Source: Chrysomallon squamiferum
Lineage: Eukaryota > Mollusca > Gastropoda > Neomphalida > Peltospiridae
Length of the DNA stretch: 64,000 nt
Direction: 5' to 3'
NCBI GenBank assembly: GCA_012295275.1
Contig: CM022672.1
Location: forward strand, 7,244,884 to 7,308,883
The notes beneath the pieces are model-generated. The model saw only the letters and a list, made by a program, of their open reading frames with translations, had not been told where the DNA came from and searched no databases. The stretch's first letter is position 1; each line of letters starts with the position of its first letter. This document shows, one piece after another, positions 38,900 to 49,350 of this stretch. The position numbers and the translations under genes are program-made.

Positions 38900-39400
38900 A
38901 ACATGTATACAAACTGGTAGCAAAGCGAATCCATTCAGCGTGTTACAAATGTTTAGTGACAAGCGAGCCGCTCTCTTCTCAACCAGCAGCCATCTCAAAG
39001 TTTATCCAGTACTCCACTCAGCTTCCGCCCAACGTCAACGCTGTCTTCAACCACGTTCTGGAGATATCTCCTGCCCGTCTTAATCAACGAAGTACGACGT
39101 TGACGGGGCTTTTTGGCATCTGGAACGACGTGGTGTAGTAGCGTGATTACCGCAGCCTCGTGACGAAGGGGACATGTTCCCATGCTGGTTAACACAATGG
39201 AAAAACAAAGAGCAGTTTTGTGAGCAGCACACAAAACAAGCCTGTCACCGCTGATTGAGGCTGACACAACAAACATGCAGCGATTAAATCACTTCCACGA
39301 GTTTCAGACAGTTCTGGCTTGATGGTATGTGTGCAACACGGGCAAAGGGCCAGTGGATCGATTCTCAGCGCCGCCGAAAATATAGAATCATTTCCATAAG
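38900..39400. other. exon-like island open on both strands
   Basis: The + strand is open from 38902 to TAG 39136-39138, with many G/C third positions. A pyrimidine-rich stretch CTCTCTTCTCAACCAG ends near 38983, like a 3' splice site. The minus strand is open from 39276 to 38995, also without a known domain. Neither reading can be favoured. It could be a fossil transposon exon, a real terminal exon or regulatory DNA. Confidence 0.3.
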
Positions 39401-39919
39401 AAGACTTGGTTGGTTATTGTATAATACAGACATACCGTGGTTTTATAACAGATTGAGTTTATCGAATTTCTTGCCTATATTTTAATATAAAATAAAAAAC
39501 AATGATTGAACAACATATATAATTATTTTTTCCCCTTCCAGTAACTATTGTAAAATATAAAAAAAATATAATATATAATTTAATTATCATTATAATTCCA
39601 ACGAAGAAGATAATATTGTAATTTCCAGTCCCAATAACTGCAGAAATGTTATTGTTATATTTATCAATTACCTGCATCGATGGGTTTTTTTTTTTTGTAT
39701 GAACAACTGTGAGAAAGACTGAACCTAATGGGACTTTCAGCAAAATATACACAGATTTTGATGCATGTTACGTCAGTTGTGTACATGAATGAGATTGATA
39801 TAATGATATATATATGTTGTCAGTGGAACGGAGGAAAAAAGAATGATCGTAGTCTATAATTTAATCATGATCTTTGATAATAAATCTGTTATTAAAAATG
39901 TATATATATAAACATGCAT

Positions 39920-40008
<89 letters not shown>

Positions 40009-40064
40009 TGTATGTATGTATGTATGTATGTATGTATGTATGTATGTATATATGTATGTATGTA
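39920..40064 (+). repeat. (CA)n-(TA)n-(ATGT)n compound
   Basis: CA to 39944, TA to about 39980, ATGT to 40064. Confidence 0.97.
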
Positions 40065-40461
40065 TTGATACCGAATTAAATATTTTAAGTTAATTAGATT
40101 AAAACTGCTATGCATCGTGTTAAAATACAAAATCTTACCGATTTAATCCAATGGAGTTTTGAAATTTCATCGGCTACAAAATAATAATTGAACTCGTAAA
40201 TTTGCGCATGACGATGAAACAATAGCATGACGTCATTACAATAGAATTAGACCGTACTGATTCATTCATTTAGACATGGTCAGAATTATCCTATTTCTTA
40301 TGGTTATTCTTTTTATTTTTACACGATTCTGCTAACATTCATGTAATGATGCTGTGTCCAACGTGAAGTCGTTGGAACATCTTTTCTGTCGGTCGGTATG
40401 TTCAAACAGAAATATTATAATAACTATTTTTTCCCTTCTTTTCATTAATGTAACATTGATA

Positions 40462-40462
<1 letters not shown>

Positions 40463-40507
<45 letters not shown>

Positions 40508-40525
40508 GCATGGTTTTTATTTATT

Positions 40526-40565
<40 letters not shown>

Positions 40566-40605
40566 TATATGATTATTACTTTATCATCATTTTCATTATT
40601 ATTAT

Positions 40606-40645
<40 letters not shown>
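40463..40645 (+). repeat. (GT)n, (CTTT)n and (ACT)n
   Basis: GT at 40466-40505, TTTC at 40526-40567, ACT at 40607-40645. Confidence 0.95.
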
Positions 40646-40646
<1 letters not shown>

Positions 40647-40739
40647 TTGTGATGATGGTGTTGATAACAAGAAGAAGAAGAAAAATAGCAACAACAGCAA
40701 CAACAAAAACAAGAACAACTACAGAGATAATAATGAAAA

Positions 40740-40848
40740 GTAGTGGTGGGGTTTTACTAGTCTTAGTAGACGTAGTAGTAGTGGTGGTGGTGGTGGTAGT
40801 ATTGGTAATATCAGTTCTAGTTGAACTCACTGTAATAATAACAGAAAT

Positions 40849-40883
<35 letters not shown>

Positions 40884-41000
40884 TAGTAGTGGGTAGTAGC
40901 AACAGCAGTATTAGTATTAATTTTAGTTTTAATTTTAGTAGAAATAGAGGTAGTAGTAGTGGTGGTTGTAGCAGTAGTAGTAGTATTAGGTGTGGGATTA
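40740..41000 (+). repeat. degenerate AGT/GGT trinucleotides
   Basis: AGT, GGT and AGC units. The long frames on both strands over this block are not genes. Confidence 0.9.
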
Positions 41001-41041
41001 CAATCATGTTAAAAGAGTCATGTAAAGGAATAAAGTGTTTT

Positions 41042-41046
<5 letters not shown>

Positions 41047-41125
<79 letters not shown>

Positions 41126-41126
41126 T
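41047..41126 (+). repeat. (CT)n, ~80 bp
   Basis: CT with one CTGT interruption. Confidence 0.97.
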
Positions 41127-41577
41127 TAAAAATGTATAATAAAAATTAAAAATATATATATATTTTAAAAAATTACTACTTTATATTCAGACAATGCCAC
41201 GACAGTTAAACTCTTTGTCTGTAACAGCGTTCTTCAAATACAGATCAGTAAACAATGCAGAAAGCAAAATACATTTTTTGTTCCATGTCGGCGCCATATA
41301 AGTATCATTATTATATAATACAGATGTAAATATCTGACAACACTATGTGTTTCATATGTAAAATAAAACTGCAGCACACAACAAAACATGCACTGTGTTT
41401 TTCACCTAGTTTAGAGCAAAAATTCTCTTTCTTGGTTTTAATCAACATAATAAAAGTTTCTTTTCAGCCAAGGAAATTACGGACTATATGTCATTCAATT
41501 ATAGAGCTACAAAAATATTTTGTGATTATTCACAAAAAAAAGTTTTCATCCGTCTAGATACGTAATGAGGGCTAATA

Positions 41578-41589
41578 TTTGGCGCCAAA
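41578..41589. promoter_or_regulatory. palindromic E2F-type site TTTGGCGCCAAA
   Basis: A perfect 12-bp palindrome matching the classical E2F/DP site, in AT-rich surroundings about 4.3 kb before the Lbx ATG. An E2F-like TTTTTGGCGCG also occurs at 38061-38071. There is no recognisable gene start beside either. Confidence 0.35.
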
Positions 41590-41785
41590 GTCGGTTTGAG
41601 GACGTCTTTGATCTTTTTAAACATGACACAAATAAGAAATTTATAGAAAACAACACGATAAACGTAAATTATAAAACACTTACAGTTCAGACTGGCTTTA
41701 TCCTCTTAAAAGCAAGACACCAGTTTCATTACATCATTAAAAAAGAAAGTAAAAAAGAATGAAAATGGAAAAGTAATTAGAAAGC

Positions 41786-41788
<3 letters not shown>

Positions 41789-41827
<39 letters not shown>
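41789..41827 (+). repeat. (CA)n
   Basis: About 19 CA units, then a short TA tract. Confidence 0.95.
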
Positions 41828-41828
<1 letters not shown>

Positions 41829-42539
41829 TATATATATATACGCATGCACAGATACACACATACACACACAATCACACATTTATAAAATTAAAATAGAAAA
41901 AGAAAAATCCCACACTAACTTATATTTAGTCTCAGAAAGAGAAAACTAGTAATAATAATAATAATAATTATTATAATAATAACGTTCTTTTAAAATATTA
42001 AAATAATTTATCCCTTTTCTTATCGACTGAAAAGTTTTTTATTTTTAATAACGTTTATGTACGTTTTCGTTTTTCTTTCATTATATTTGCTCAACAAATG
42101 TTTTTTTTCTCTATCTGCGTCTGGTTTCCTTTCCTTTGGCTCTGAGTATACGGTTACTAGAAGAAAAAAAAGAAGTTGTATAGCGACAATTTTAACTTAT
42201 GTTGGTAATATAATATATTACACTTTTTTGATACAGCAATAATAAGGCATTAAGAAGAAAATAATACGCATAATCAGCAGAACTGCTTTGACTGTCGACT
42301 GGAAATCAGAACATATTTATGATCATTTCCGTGTTAATTTCAAAGCATAACAACAACTGATGTACAGTAATATAAGTAGTTTTGATTAGTTCTGTTAGTC
42401 CGTTTGACTGATGCAAAATGTAAAGATGTAAGAAAATAAGAAAAAAAAAAAAAAAGAAGAAAAAAACATACGAAAAAACAAATTTATTCGCCAATAAAGT
42501 CGGAAAAATGCCTTTGAAGAGAAATATAAAAATGTACGA

Positions 42540-43560
42540 TGGTTTTATAAAAGACATGTGCCTCTTGGCATAAATCAAAACGAATTTTGCTAGGCACTTC
42601 TCTTCTCTTAACGGCAATGGTTGTTAATCTACGCTTGTCAGCGGCGAAATGCAATAGGGCATATTACCCGCGAAAAATATTTCTATCGCATCGAGAAAAT
42701 TTATGACATGATAATTTGGCTGGCTGTCGAGACTGGATTTGAAAGGATGCGGAGTAAACCTTTGAAGTAAATAGATGTTGAACTCCTTGAGTATTCTTGC
42801 AAAATATATGAGTCCATCGTTTGGAAATTCTTTCTTTTTTTCTTTTTCTTTCGGTTCTTCTTTCTTTTTCTCTCTCACTCGTTGATTATCTGTGTGTATG
42901 TTCTCGAGGCCGTCTGATAGCAACTAAATGACTTGCCTAAAAGCAAGTGATCAATCAAGGTTCCTGTGCAAACCCAGCCCTCGGCGACGTTTCCAACTCT
43001 AGATGCAAACATCAAGAGAAACAGCGAGAAGTGACAAACCCCAGCACACTCTGGAAAAGCTAAGTTAAAATTACAAGGAGTCTTTTTTTTTCTTCCTTTT
43101 TTTTTTTTAATCAAACCCTTTTTAAAAAAAAAAATCCTTTCTCTGTAAAGGAATTAGCTAGTAAATTACCAAGAGAAAAATAATTTAAACGATTCGCTCT
43201 GTAATTTTCGCGGCATTTCGTTTGTTTGATATAAAATTTAAGGACATCATCGTCTTATTCGAGATCTGAAAAAAACGGGTTTGTTTGATTTTAGTAGGCG
43301 CCAGTTGTGGGCAACTAATTGTTGTTCGTTAATAATATTTTACTCTTTGACATTTCCCCGTTTTCTGTGAAAAAGAAAATCTGAAAAGGAAGAATCCAGT
43401 AAATACGAATTCTACTTGTTTGACGTATACTCAAAAGGGCGAGGCGGGACCGAGTGACAAAATCTTATAAATTAAACGATGTTGTTATGCCGCGCAGTCT
43501 TTGAATTTCAAATGAAAAGTTAAATGTTTATAAATAACGGGGTGAATAAAGGGGCGACTT
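42540..43560. other. complex island ~3 kb upstream of Lbx
   Basis: About 1 kb mostly without microsatellites, except T/C-rich runs at 42830-42880 and 43080-43130. No coding features. Its nearness to the promoter makes it a candidate regulatory region. Confidence 0.35.
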
Positions 43561-43639
43561 TGTTTGGTTGGGAGAGAGGGAGAAGGGCTGGACCTGTGTG
43601 TGTTTTTCATCTTTTGTTCTTTATTACAACTCTTGTTTT

Positions 43640-43791
43640 GTTCTTTGTCGTTGTTTGTTTCTTTATTTTTTTTTTCTTTCATTAATTTTTACTTTCTATT
43701 TCCTTTCATTTTCTTTATTTCAATTCTTCTTTCTTTCAATTTTACTTTTTTTTTTTCCTTTTTTCTTTCTTTTTGCCTTTCTCGTTCTTTT

Positions 43792-43822
<31 letters not shown>
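43640..43822 (+). repeat. pyrimidine-rich tract ending in poly-T
   Basis: T/C-rich with TTTC units; a pure T run at 43795-43822. Confidence 0.85.
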
Positions 43823-43828
<6 letters not shown>

Positions 43829-44085
43829 TATTTATGAGGTTATATCGTTTATATGCCGTTCTGACAAATCCTTAAATTTGTTTTCTTTTATAAGTTTTAC
43901 TAATTTTAAAAATAATTTTTTTTCTGCTTTAATAATGACATCAAAGACTTTATATGCTTTGAAAAACTGTTTACTTTTTTGCTTTTTTAAAAATCATTCT
44001 TTATGTTTTGGAACAGAAACACTTTTCAAAATTTAAAATACGTTGTTTACATTATTTCTTTTACAGTCTTTCTTCTTTTTTATTT

Positions 44086-44128
<43 letters not shown>

Positions 44129-44217
44129 TTTTACCATTTATTTTTATCTTTATTTTTATTTATTTATTTTTTATTTTTTTTTTTTTTTTTTTGAATATAT
44201 ATATATATATATATATG
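44086..44217 (+). repeat. (TTTA)n, poly-T, (AT)n
   Basis: TTTA at 44086-44131, T run near 44175-44193, AT at 44195-44217. Confidence 0.93.
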
Positions 44218-44557
44218 AATTCTAAAAAATAAAAATGAAGTGATACATCTAAACAACAATTTATAACATAAATTAAGTTAAAAAGGTAATAAATAAAAGT
44301 TAAAACTGAAACTAATAAAAATTTATGTAAATGCAAAGCAAGATCACACAGAATGTAAATTATTTAATTAGAATAAAAAATATTGAAATAATTTATTCAT
44401 TAATCTTGTTTTTTCTATTCGTTCTTATAAAAGGAAAATAAAAATAAAAAATTCTAAAGCCAGTCAATATTCATTTAAATATAATTACGAATATAACTAA
44501 TTAATTAAAGAAAATAGGGGAAAAAACAACAGAAAATTAAGTAAACTTTAATATTTT

Positions 44558-44650
44558 GGTGTTGTTGTTGTTATTGTTGTAATTTTCTTCTTCTTCTTCT
44601 TCTTCTTCTTCTTATTATTATTATCATCATCATCATCATCATCATCATTA
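44558..44650 (+). repeat. GTT / CTT / ATT / ATC compound
   Basis: CTT at 44587-44613; ATC at 44622-44648. Confidence 0.93.
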
Positions 44651-45120
44651 CTTTTTTGTGTTGTTGTTGTAGTTATGACAATTTTTTGTTCATTTTACTT
44701 TTTTATTTAATTATTGCGATCGAGATATTGTTGTTGTTATCCACGCTGTAGTCACTGTCGTTATTATTACTGTTGTTGATGCTGCTGCTGTTGTAGTTGT
44801 AGCTGTTGTTTTACTGTCTTCTTTTCGTTGTTATCCACTAAGTGTATGTGTACAGTTTTTTATTCGTCATCTCTCAACAAGGTTGCTCTCGCTGCCAGTC
44901 AAACGAATCATTATGGCGTATAAATTTCTGTCTCTGGCTTCTAGTAATTAATTTTAACTCTTCAAATTCCTTGTCAGAGTCTGGTGTAAATAACCAAACC
45001 ACCGTGCCAAATCAATTATCAAGTAGCAGTTCGGTCTCGGCAAAAGCAATCGCCAGGTGGCTACAACGCATGCCGCAGAGTACGAGCAAACCTCTGAACG
45101 ACTGAGCCTGCACAGAAGCT

Positions 45121-45161
45121 CCGCCCATGGGCAGTCCGAGACGACAGTTTAAGCCCCGCCC
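45121..45161 (+). promoter_or_regulatory. paired GC boxes (Sp/KLF-type)
   Basis: CCGCCC at 45121-45126 and CCCCGCCC at 45154-45161 are 28 bp apart. GC-rich boxes are rare in this AT-rich window, and this pair lies about 0.8 kb before the Lbx ATG. Sp/KLF zinc-finger factors bind such boxes; function here is inferred. Confidence 0.4.
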
Positions 45162-45260
45162 ACAACAACGCACTCGGCATCTACCAGTTTTTGAAAGCAG
45201 ATCTGGTCACCTATTTTGGGCGAATAGTGAACACATTTGCAGCGACCTGCGATGTTTACA

Positions 45261-45267
45261 TATAAAG
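45261..45267 (+). promoter_or_regulatory. TATA-like box (TATAAAG)
   Basis: TATAAAG lies 100 bp downstream of the GC boxes. It would place a start near 45290. A rival TATAAGA lies at 45799-45805, closer to the coding start. AT-rich DNA makes chance matches common. Confidence 0.25.
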
Positions 45268-45798
45268 AAAGAGTGATAGTCGAAATCGTCTTTTAAACTT
45301 CAATGCAAAAAAAAAAAGGCGCGAGTGTTAGCAAAAATAGACTGTGTGTTTCGTTTTGAGATAAACACACAGACCGGTGGAAACATTTTGGAACGTTCAG
45401 TGCAAAATCGGCTGCACGGAAAATGCAACCTATGTAAGCAGGCTCACAGTTCATTCGTCATATTTTGGATTTAACACAGACACTGCACGATTGGGCGAGT
45501 TGTTCAGATTAACTCTCACTTCACAGCACGGGGTGACACAGTGAAATCAAAACATGTGGCTGGATATTTCCACGTAAAAGATGGCACTCGTTTACACGGA
45601 TACTGCTCTCTGGTAACAAAATCGTGAATCTGACGCAGATAATCATAAAACAACACAGTGATACGTTTTAAAATGAAATTCGTGTTTGCTGTTGTTTATT
45701 CGAAAGCCTGATGGAAAAATAAACAATAGTTTCCAAACCAGAGTCGTGGAACGTTTATTTATTTGTAAACGATATTGTTAATTCATTAGAGAATCGGA

Positions 45799-45805
45799 TA
45801 TAAGA
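45799..45805 (+). promoter_or_regulatory. alternative TATA-like box (TATAAGA)
   Basis: TATAAGA within GGATATAAGAG, 132 bp before the Lbx ATG, would give a start near 45830 and a short leader of about 100 nt. It is a weaker TATA match than the one at 45261 but its distance fits a compact leader. Confidence 0.2.
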
Positions 45806-45834
45806 GAACTAGATTTGAAATTATTTTCGCATTG

Positions 45835-45885
45835 ATGTTAGAAGAATATTTTCGGGTTCACCTGAGCATCGATCTTAGAATCTGA
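45835..45885 (+). other. short upstream ORF in Lbx leader
   Basis: The ATG at 45835 opens 16 codons and ends with TGA at 45883-45885, 51 nt before the Lbx ATG. If transcribed, it could lower translation of Lbx or require reinitiation. Its peptide has no recognisable features. Confidence 0.3.
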
Positions 45886-45936
45886 AACTGACCATCAACT
45901 GACCGTGACGTTTTGGAGAATACTACCAGAGACAAA

Positions 45937-46330
45937 ATGTCGACTTCGAGTGGTTTGTCAGACTCTGAAGACAGCTGTCACACGGAGTACGAGCCCATAC
46001 ACAGACTAGCCATGATACGGGTGCATCCACCCCGTAACCCCAACAAACCGTTCACGTCATTCAGCATCAGCGACATCCTCGCCAGCTCCGCGACGCAGCC
46101 ACAGAACACGTTCACGGCTAACGGTGCCAAAATTGTGAGGCCCTGGGCGTCGGGAATCGACAGGGAGAGCGACAACTCCTCCGACGGCGACGAAGAAATT
46201 AACGTTGACGACGACGACGACGACGAACCGCCGCGGTCGTTGAAGACGATGGGGCTGGTGTCGCCGCTAGACGCGCTGATGGAGATGGCGAACAAGACGT
46301 TTGAAGGTCTGGAATCCCATGAGTCTGCAG
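45937..46330 (+). CDS. Lbx: Lbx (ladybird-type homeobox protein), first coding exon, partial
   Basis: First coding exon of a ladybird/Lbx transcription factor: 131 codons plus one base. An Engrailed-homology-1 type repression motif, FSISDIL (residues 42-48), sits in NPNKPFTSFSISDIL, matching the NKPLTPFSIEDIL block of vertebrate LBX1. Residues 109-126 (SPLDALMEMANKTFEGLE) match its SPLCALEELASKTFKGLE block. Between them lies a Ser/Asp/Glu stretch (79-97) with six consecutive Asp. In the family, EH1 motifs recruit Groucho/TLE co-repressors, and Lbx proteins act in nuclei specifying muscle and neural cell types. Start choice: ATG at 45937 in context ACAAAATGT, the first in-frame ATG after a TGA at 45889-45891; a TTG at 45913 is not needed. 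The exon ends in CAG|GTATGT, phase 1, splitting a glycine codon. The exon is clearly GC-richer than its surroundings. The homeodomain must lie on a later exon outside the window. Other NK-class genes carry EH1, but the second block favours Lbx. Confidence 0.93.
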
Positions 46331-46336
46331 GTATGT
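46328..46336 (+). other. Lbx: 5' splice site of Lbx intron 1
   Basis: The sequence CAG|GTATGT is a near-perfect animal donor. It falls directly after the conserved KTFEGLE block, where the similarity to Lbx stops. The phase is 1. To my recollection this is where vertebrate LBX1 is interrupted before its homeodomain exon. Reading through gives a low-complexity tail that stops at 46432-46434. Confidence 0.88.
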
Positions 46337-46636
46337 CGTCGCACTCGTGTATTTCACGTTGTTCACTTTGCACACTGCACGTGTTTTCACAAAAACGAAC
46401 GTGTGCGTGCATGTATCTTTCTTCTAATATGTAAATATATTTAATTAGTTAATAACAAGGTTGAATATTTCTGATAAGAAAAGTTGAGATTTGAATGAAA
46501 CATTCAGAAACGATATTACAGGTTCAATGCAGCGTCGTTATTGAATTTAGTTTTTCTTTTCTGTTTCTGATACCAGGTATGAAAATACAAAAATATCATA
46601 TTAAATTAAATTTTTATTTAGTCTTTAGACGGATTT

Positions 46637-46638
<2 letters not shown>

Positions 46639-46682
<44 letters not shown>

Positions 46683-46807
46683 GTAGTAGTTGTAATAGTA
46701 GTAATAGTAATAAACAATTAAGTAAATAAATTAAAAAAGGATAGAAAAAATATATACATGATAACATACATACATAAATACATACTTACATATAGAATAT
46801 ATATATA

Positions 46808-46840
<33 letters not shown>

Positions 46841-46842
46841 TT
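46639..46842 (+). repeat. (AAT)n-(AGT), ATAC, GT/AT
   Basis: AAT at 46639-46681, then AGT variants; GT/AT tract at 46796-46842. Confidence 0.92.
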
Positions 46843-46901
46843 GATTTAAAAGTATAAAAGCTAAATAATATTTAATATTATAAAAAACTGAACTGATTCA
46901 A

Positions 46902-47000
46902 TTCTTGTTTTATATAAACTAACTGAATAACAAAAATAAAAGCAACAAAAATAATTTATTATAGGTTAAAACAGGAGTAATTAAAAAGAGAAACAGATTA
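46902..47000 (+). repeat. ~100-bp direct repeat, copy 1
   Basis: This 99-bp segment begins TTCTTGTTTTATATAAAC and ends AGAAACAGATTA. It aligns with 48326-48425 at about 90% identity by eye. It follows an (AT)n/(GT)n tract and is itself followed by GAT/AAT repeats. Either an unknown short interspersed element or a local duplication within the intron. Confidence 0.75.
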
Positions 47001-47007
47001 ATAAAGA

Positions 47008-47187
47008 TAATGACGACGATGATAATGATAATAATAATAATAATAACAATAATAATGATAATAACAACAGCAGCAATATCTAATAATATGATAATAAAAA
47101 TATTAAAAGCAATAACAATAAGAATGACAATAGTAATGATAAAGCAGCAGCAGCACCACCACCACCAACAACAACAACAACAACATC

Positions 47188-47265
<78 letters not shown>

Positions 47266-47295
47266 TTAATAATAATAATAATAATAATAATGAGA
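47008..47295 (+). repeat. GAT/AAT, CAC/CAA and (AAT)25
   Basis: Pure AAT at about 47189-47265. Confidence 0.95.
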
Positions 47296-47489
47296 ATTAT
47301 TAAAAATTTTAAAATTACAGTAGTGAATAAGAGGTCGATAATAAATTAATATTTAATTCATTTTTATTTTTTTAATATTTTTTATTTTTTATTTTATTTT
47401 ATTTAAAAAAAATATTTTTATTTATCACTATTTTAACGATTAATAAGTTTTAAATTAAATAGAATCCTTTTTGGTTTTTTAAATAATTT

Positions 47490-47505
47490 TACTAATAATA
47501 ATAAT

Positions 47506-47549
<44 letters not shown>

Positions 47550-47631
47550 AGATCATAAGATGTATAATTTACAACATAATTTTAAAAAAATGCAACAAAA
47601 TTAATATAAATAAAATAAAATAAAATAAAAC

Positions 47632-47655
<24 letters not shown>
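47490..47655 (+). repeat. (AAT)n, (AAAAT)n, (AT)n
   Basis: AAT at 47503-47547, AAAAT near 47608-47630, AT at 47633-47654. Confidence 0.93.
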
Positions 47656-47662
<7 letters not shown>

Positions 47663-47794
47663 GATAAAATAATAATTAACAGAAATGTTTTTTTTTTTCA
47701 CATTACGGTACACATAGATAATAATATCATTTACAGTTAGAAAACTCTGAGAAACCGCTAGAAATATCAGCTACGAGCTTACAACAGCGATCAC

Positions 47795-48000
47795 AAAACA
47801 GCGATTAATGGCGATTTCATGTCGCTTGTTTCTCTCAAGAACCACTGATTAATGCTTATACATTATTCAGCATACAGATTTTGACAATAACAAGATATTA
47901 GGATTAAAAGAGGACATAGAATTTCTTTCATCTCCAAAACACATGATTAATTAATGTGGCATAATATGTTTCTAACACTGCAGTACAATTAATCAACCCG
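47795..48000 (+). promoter_or_regulatory. TGATTAAT cluster in Lbx intron 1 (candidate enhancer)
   Basis: Exact TGATTAAT occurs at 47846-47853 and 47944-47951 on the + strand and as ATTAATCA at 47988-47995. GCGATTAAT lies at 47801-47809. TGATTAAT is a composite Pbx/Hox-type or paired homeodomain target. The block sits in complex sequence (47690-48070) 1.5 kb after exon 1. Confidence 0.45.
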
Positions 48001-48085
48001 GGTAAAGCGGAGACTGTTTCGTTATGAATTAATTTAATATTTTGGAAACTGGCAGAGCAATAAACTTAGTATGAGACAGACCGAG

Positions 48086-48086
<1 letters not shown>

Positions 48087-48156
<70 letters not shown>
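48087..48156 (+). repeat. (TG)34
   Basis: Pure TG tract; a Z-DNA-prone repeat. Confidence 0.97.
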
Positions 48157-48158
<2 letters not shown>

Positions 48159-48325
48159 AGTATATGAATATACACGTCTATATTTATTAGAGTTGTTTTG
48201 TTTTTTAATATATGTTTTGCTCTGAGAATAACTTCATCGAGATTCAAGCATAAAAATGTGTTTATATCAATAACTGTAGAACATAGCCAGAGATGAATTT
48301 ATATATGTTTCTTTATTTTATTTTG

Positions 48326-48425
48326 TTCTTGTTTTACATAAAATAACTGAATTACAAAAATAAAAGCACAAAAAAATAATTTATTATCGGTTAAAATAGA
48401 AGTAATTAAAACGAGAAGCAGATTA
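48326..48425 (+). repeat. ~100-bp direct repeat, copy 2
   Basis: Partner of 46902-47000 in the same orientation, 1.4 kb downstream. Differences are about ten scattered substitutions and a small A-run shift. A GT/AT microsatellite directly follows it (48426-48510). The flanks are unrelated, so the duplicated unit is close to the aligned length. Confidence 0.75.
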
Positions 48426-48475
48426 TATGTGTGTATGTGTATGTATAATTATTTGTCTGTGTGTGTGTGTACGTA

Positions 48476-48509
<34 letters not shown>

Positions 48510-48639
48510 CTGTTTACACAGAATATATACACAGAAGAAACAATACAGTATTAATATACTATTTTTAGCTGATTTCTATAACACACAGTTTTTCTTTATA
48601 CTAAAACGGAGAAGAAAAAAAAAAAGACCCAAAAAACTA

Positions 48640-49130
48640 CGTTGATTTAGAAGTAAAACAAAGCCGCCAGCTCGAACGCGCGGTTAGAACAGTAATGAGT
48701 TTTACAAGTCTCGCTGTGAAACTGTTTGGACGTGAAGCTCGGGGACTGTTTGCGGAATTCCTGCTACACGTTGTTAACACAAAGAAAACGTACATGACGA
48801 CCAGAAGCAAGCCGCACTGTTTATTGTTGCAGTAATAGAAACTAAACACTGGGCAAACAGTTCGCAAACAAAAACTGATTAGTTAAACCAAATAGCTACA
48901 CACTGAAAGAATGTTTCAGTTAAATTCTGTTTTCTTTACGCTTATTACGTTTTCGATGATTAGAGTGCGGGTTTCCTACTGTTGTCTTTTTTTTTTTCAA
49001 TCGAACACCCACTTTGGTATTCGTGAAATTTGTTGTTGAAGTACGTTCAAAGAAAACTGGCGATGTATCGGCGAAAATGTAGAATTGTATGGTACAGAAA
49101 TATATTGTTTATAGGATATTAAATATTTGA
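48640..49130. other. complex island in Lbx intron 1
   Basis: Unique sequence between an AT tract and an AAT array. A 76-codon minus-strand frame at 48637-48867 lacks recognisable features. Confidence 0.3.
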
Positions 49131-49134
49131 TTTT

Positions 49135-49137
<3 letters not shown>

Positions 49138-49173
<36 letters not shown>

Positions 49174-49202
49174 TATAATTATAATAATAATAATATTAAT
49201 AA

Positions 49203-49255
<53 letters not shown>

Positions 49256-49350
49256 TAATAATAATAATAATGATAATAATATTAATAATAATGATATTAA
49301 TAATAATGGTGATAATGATGATTATGATGATGTGATGATGATAATAAAAG
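49138..49350 (+). repeat. (AAT)n with GAT tail
   Basis: AAT with AAAAT and ATT interruptions, then GAT. Confidence 0.93.

Larger units (their letters stand above)
45110..45936 (+). promoter_or_regulatory. Lbx: presumed Lbx promoter and 5' leader
   Basis: This complex sequence, relatively rich in CpG, lies immediately upstream of the Lbx start and stands out from the AT repeats on its left (44.5-44.8 kb). It holds two GC boxes, two TATA-like sequences (45261 and 45799) and several upstream ATGs. The transcription start is not determinable. If the 45261 TATA is used, the leader would be roughly 600 nt with multiple upstream ATGs. If the 45799 one is used, it would be about 100 nt. An intron in the leader is also possible. 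Confidence 0.55.

Noticed and set aside
40469-41149. 226-codon + frame and 143-codon minus frame
   Set aside because: Translations of GT, TTTC, ACT, AGT and CT microsatellites.
45913-45936. Extension of the Lbx frame to a TTG at 45913
   Set aside because: Nuclear animal genes start at ATG. ATG 45937 has a good context and the extension has no family match.
45978-46412. Minus-strand 144-codon frame across the Lbx exon
   Set aside because: It is the antisense shadow of the Lbx exon and shows no domain of its own.
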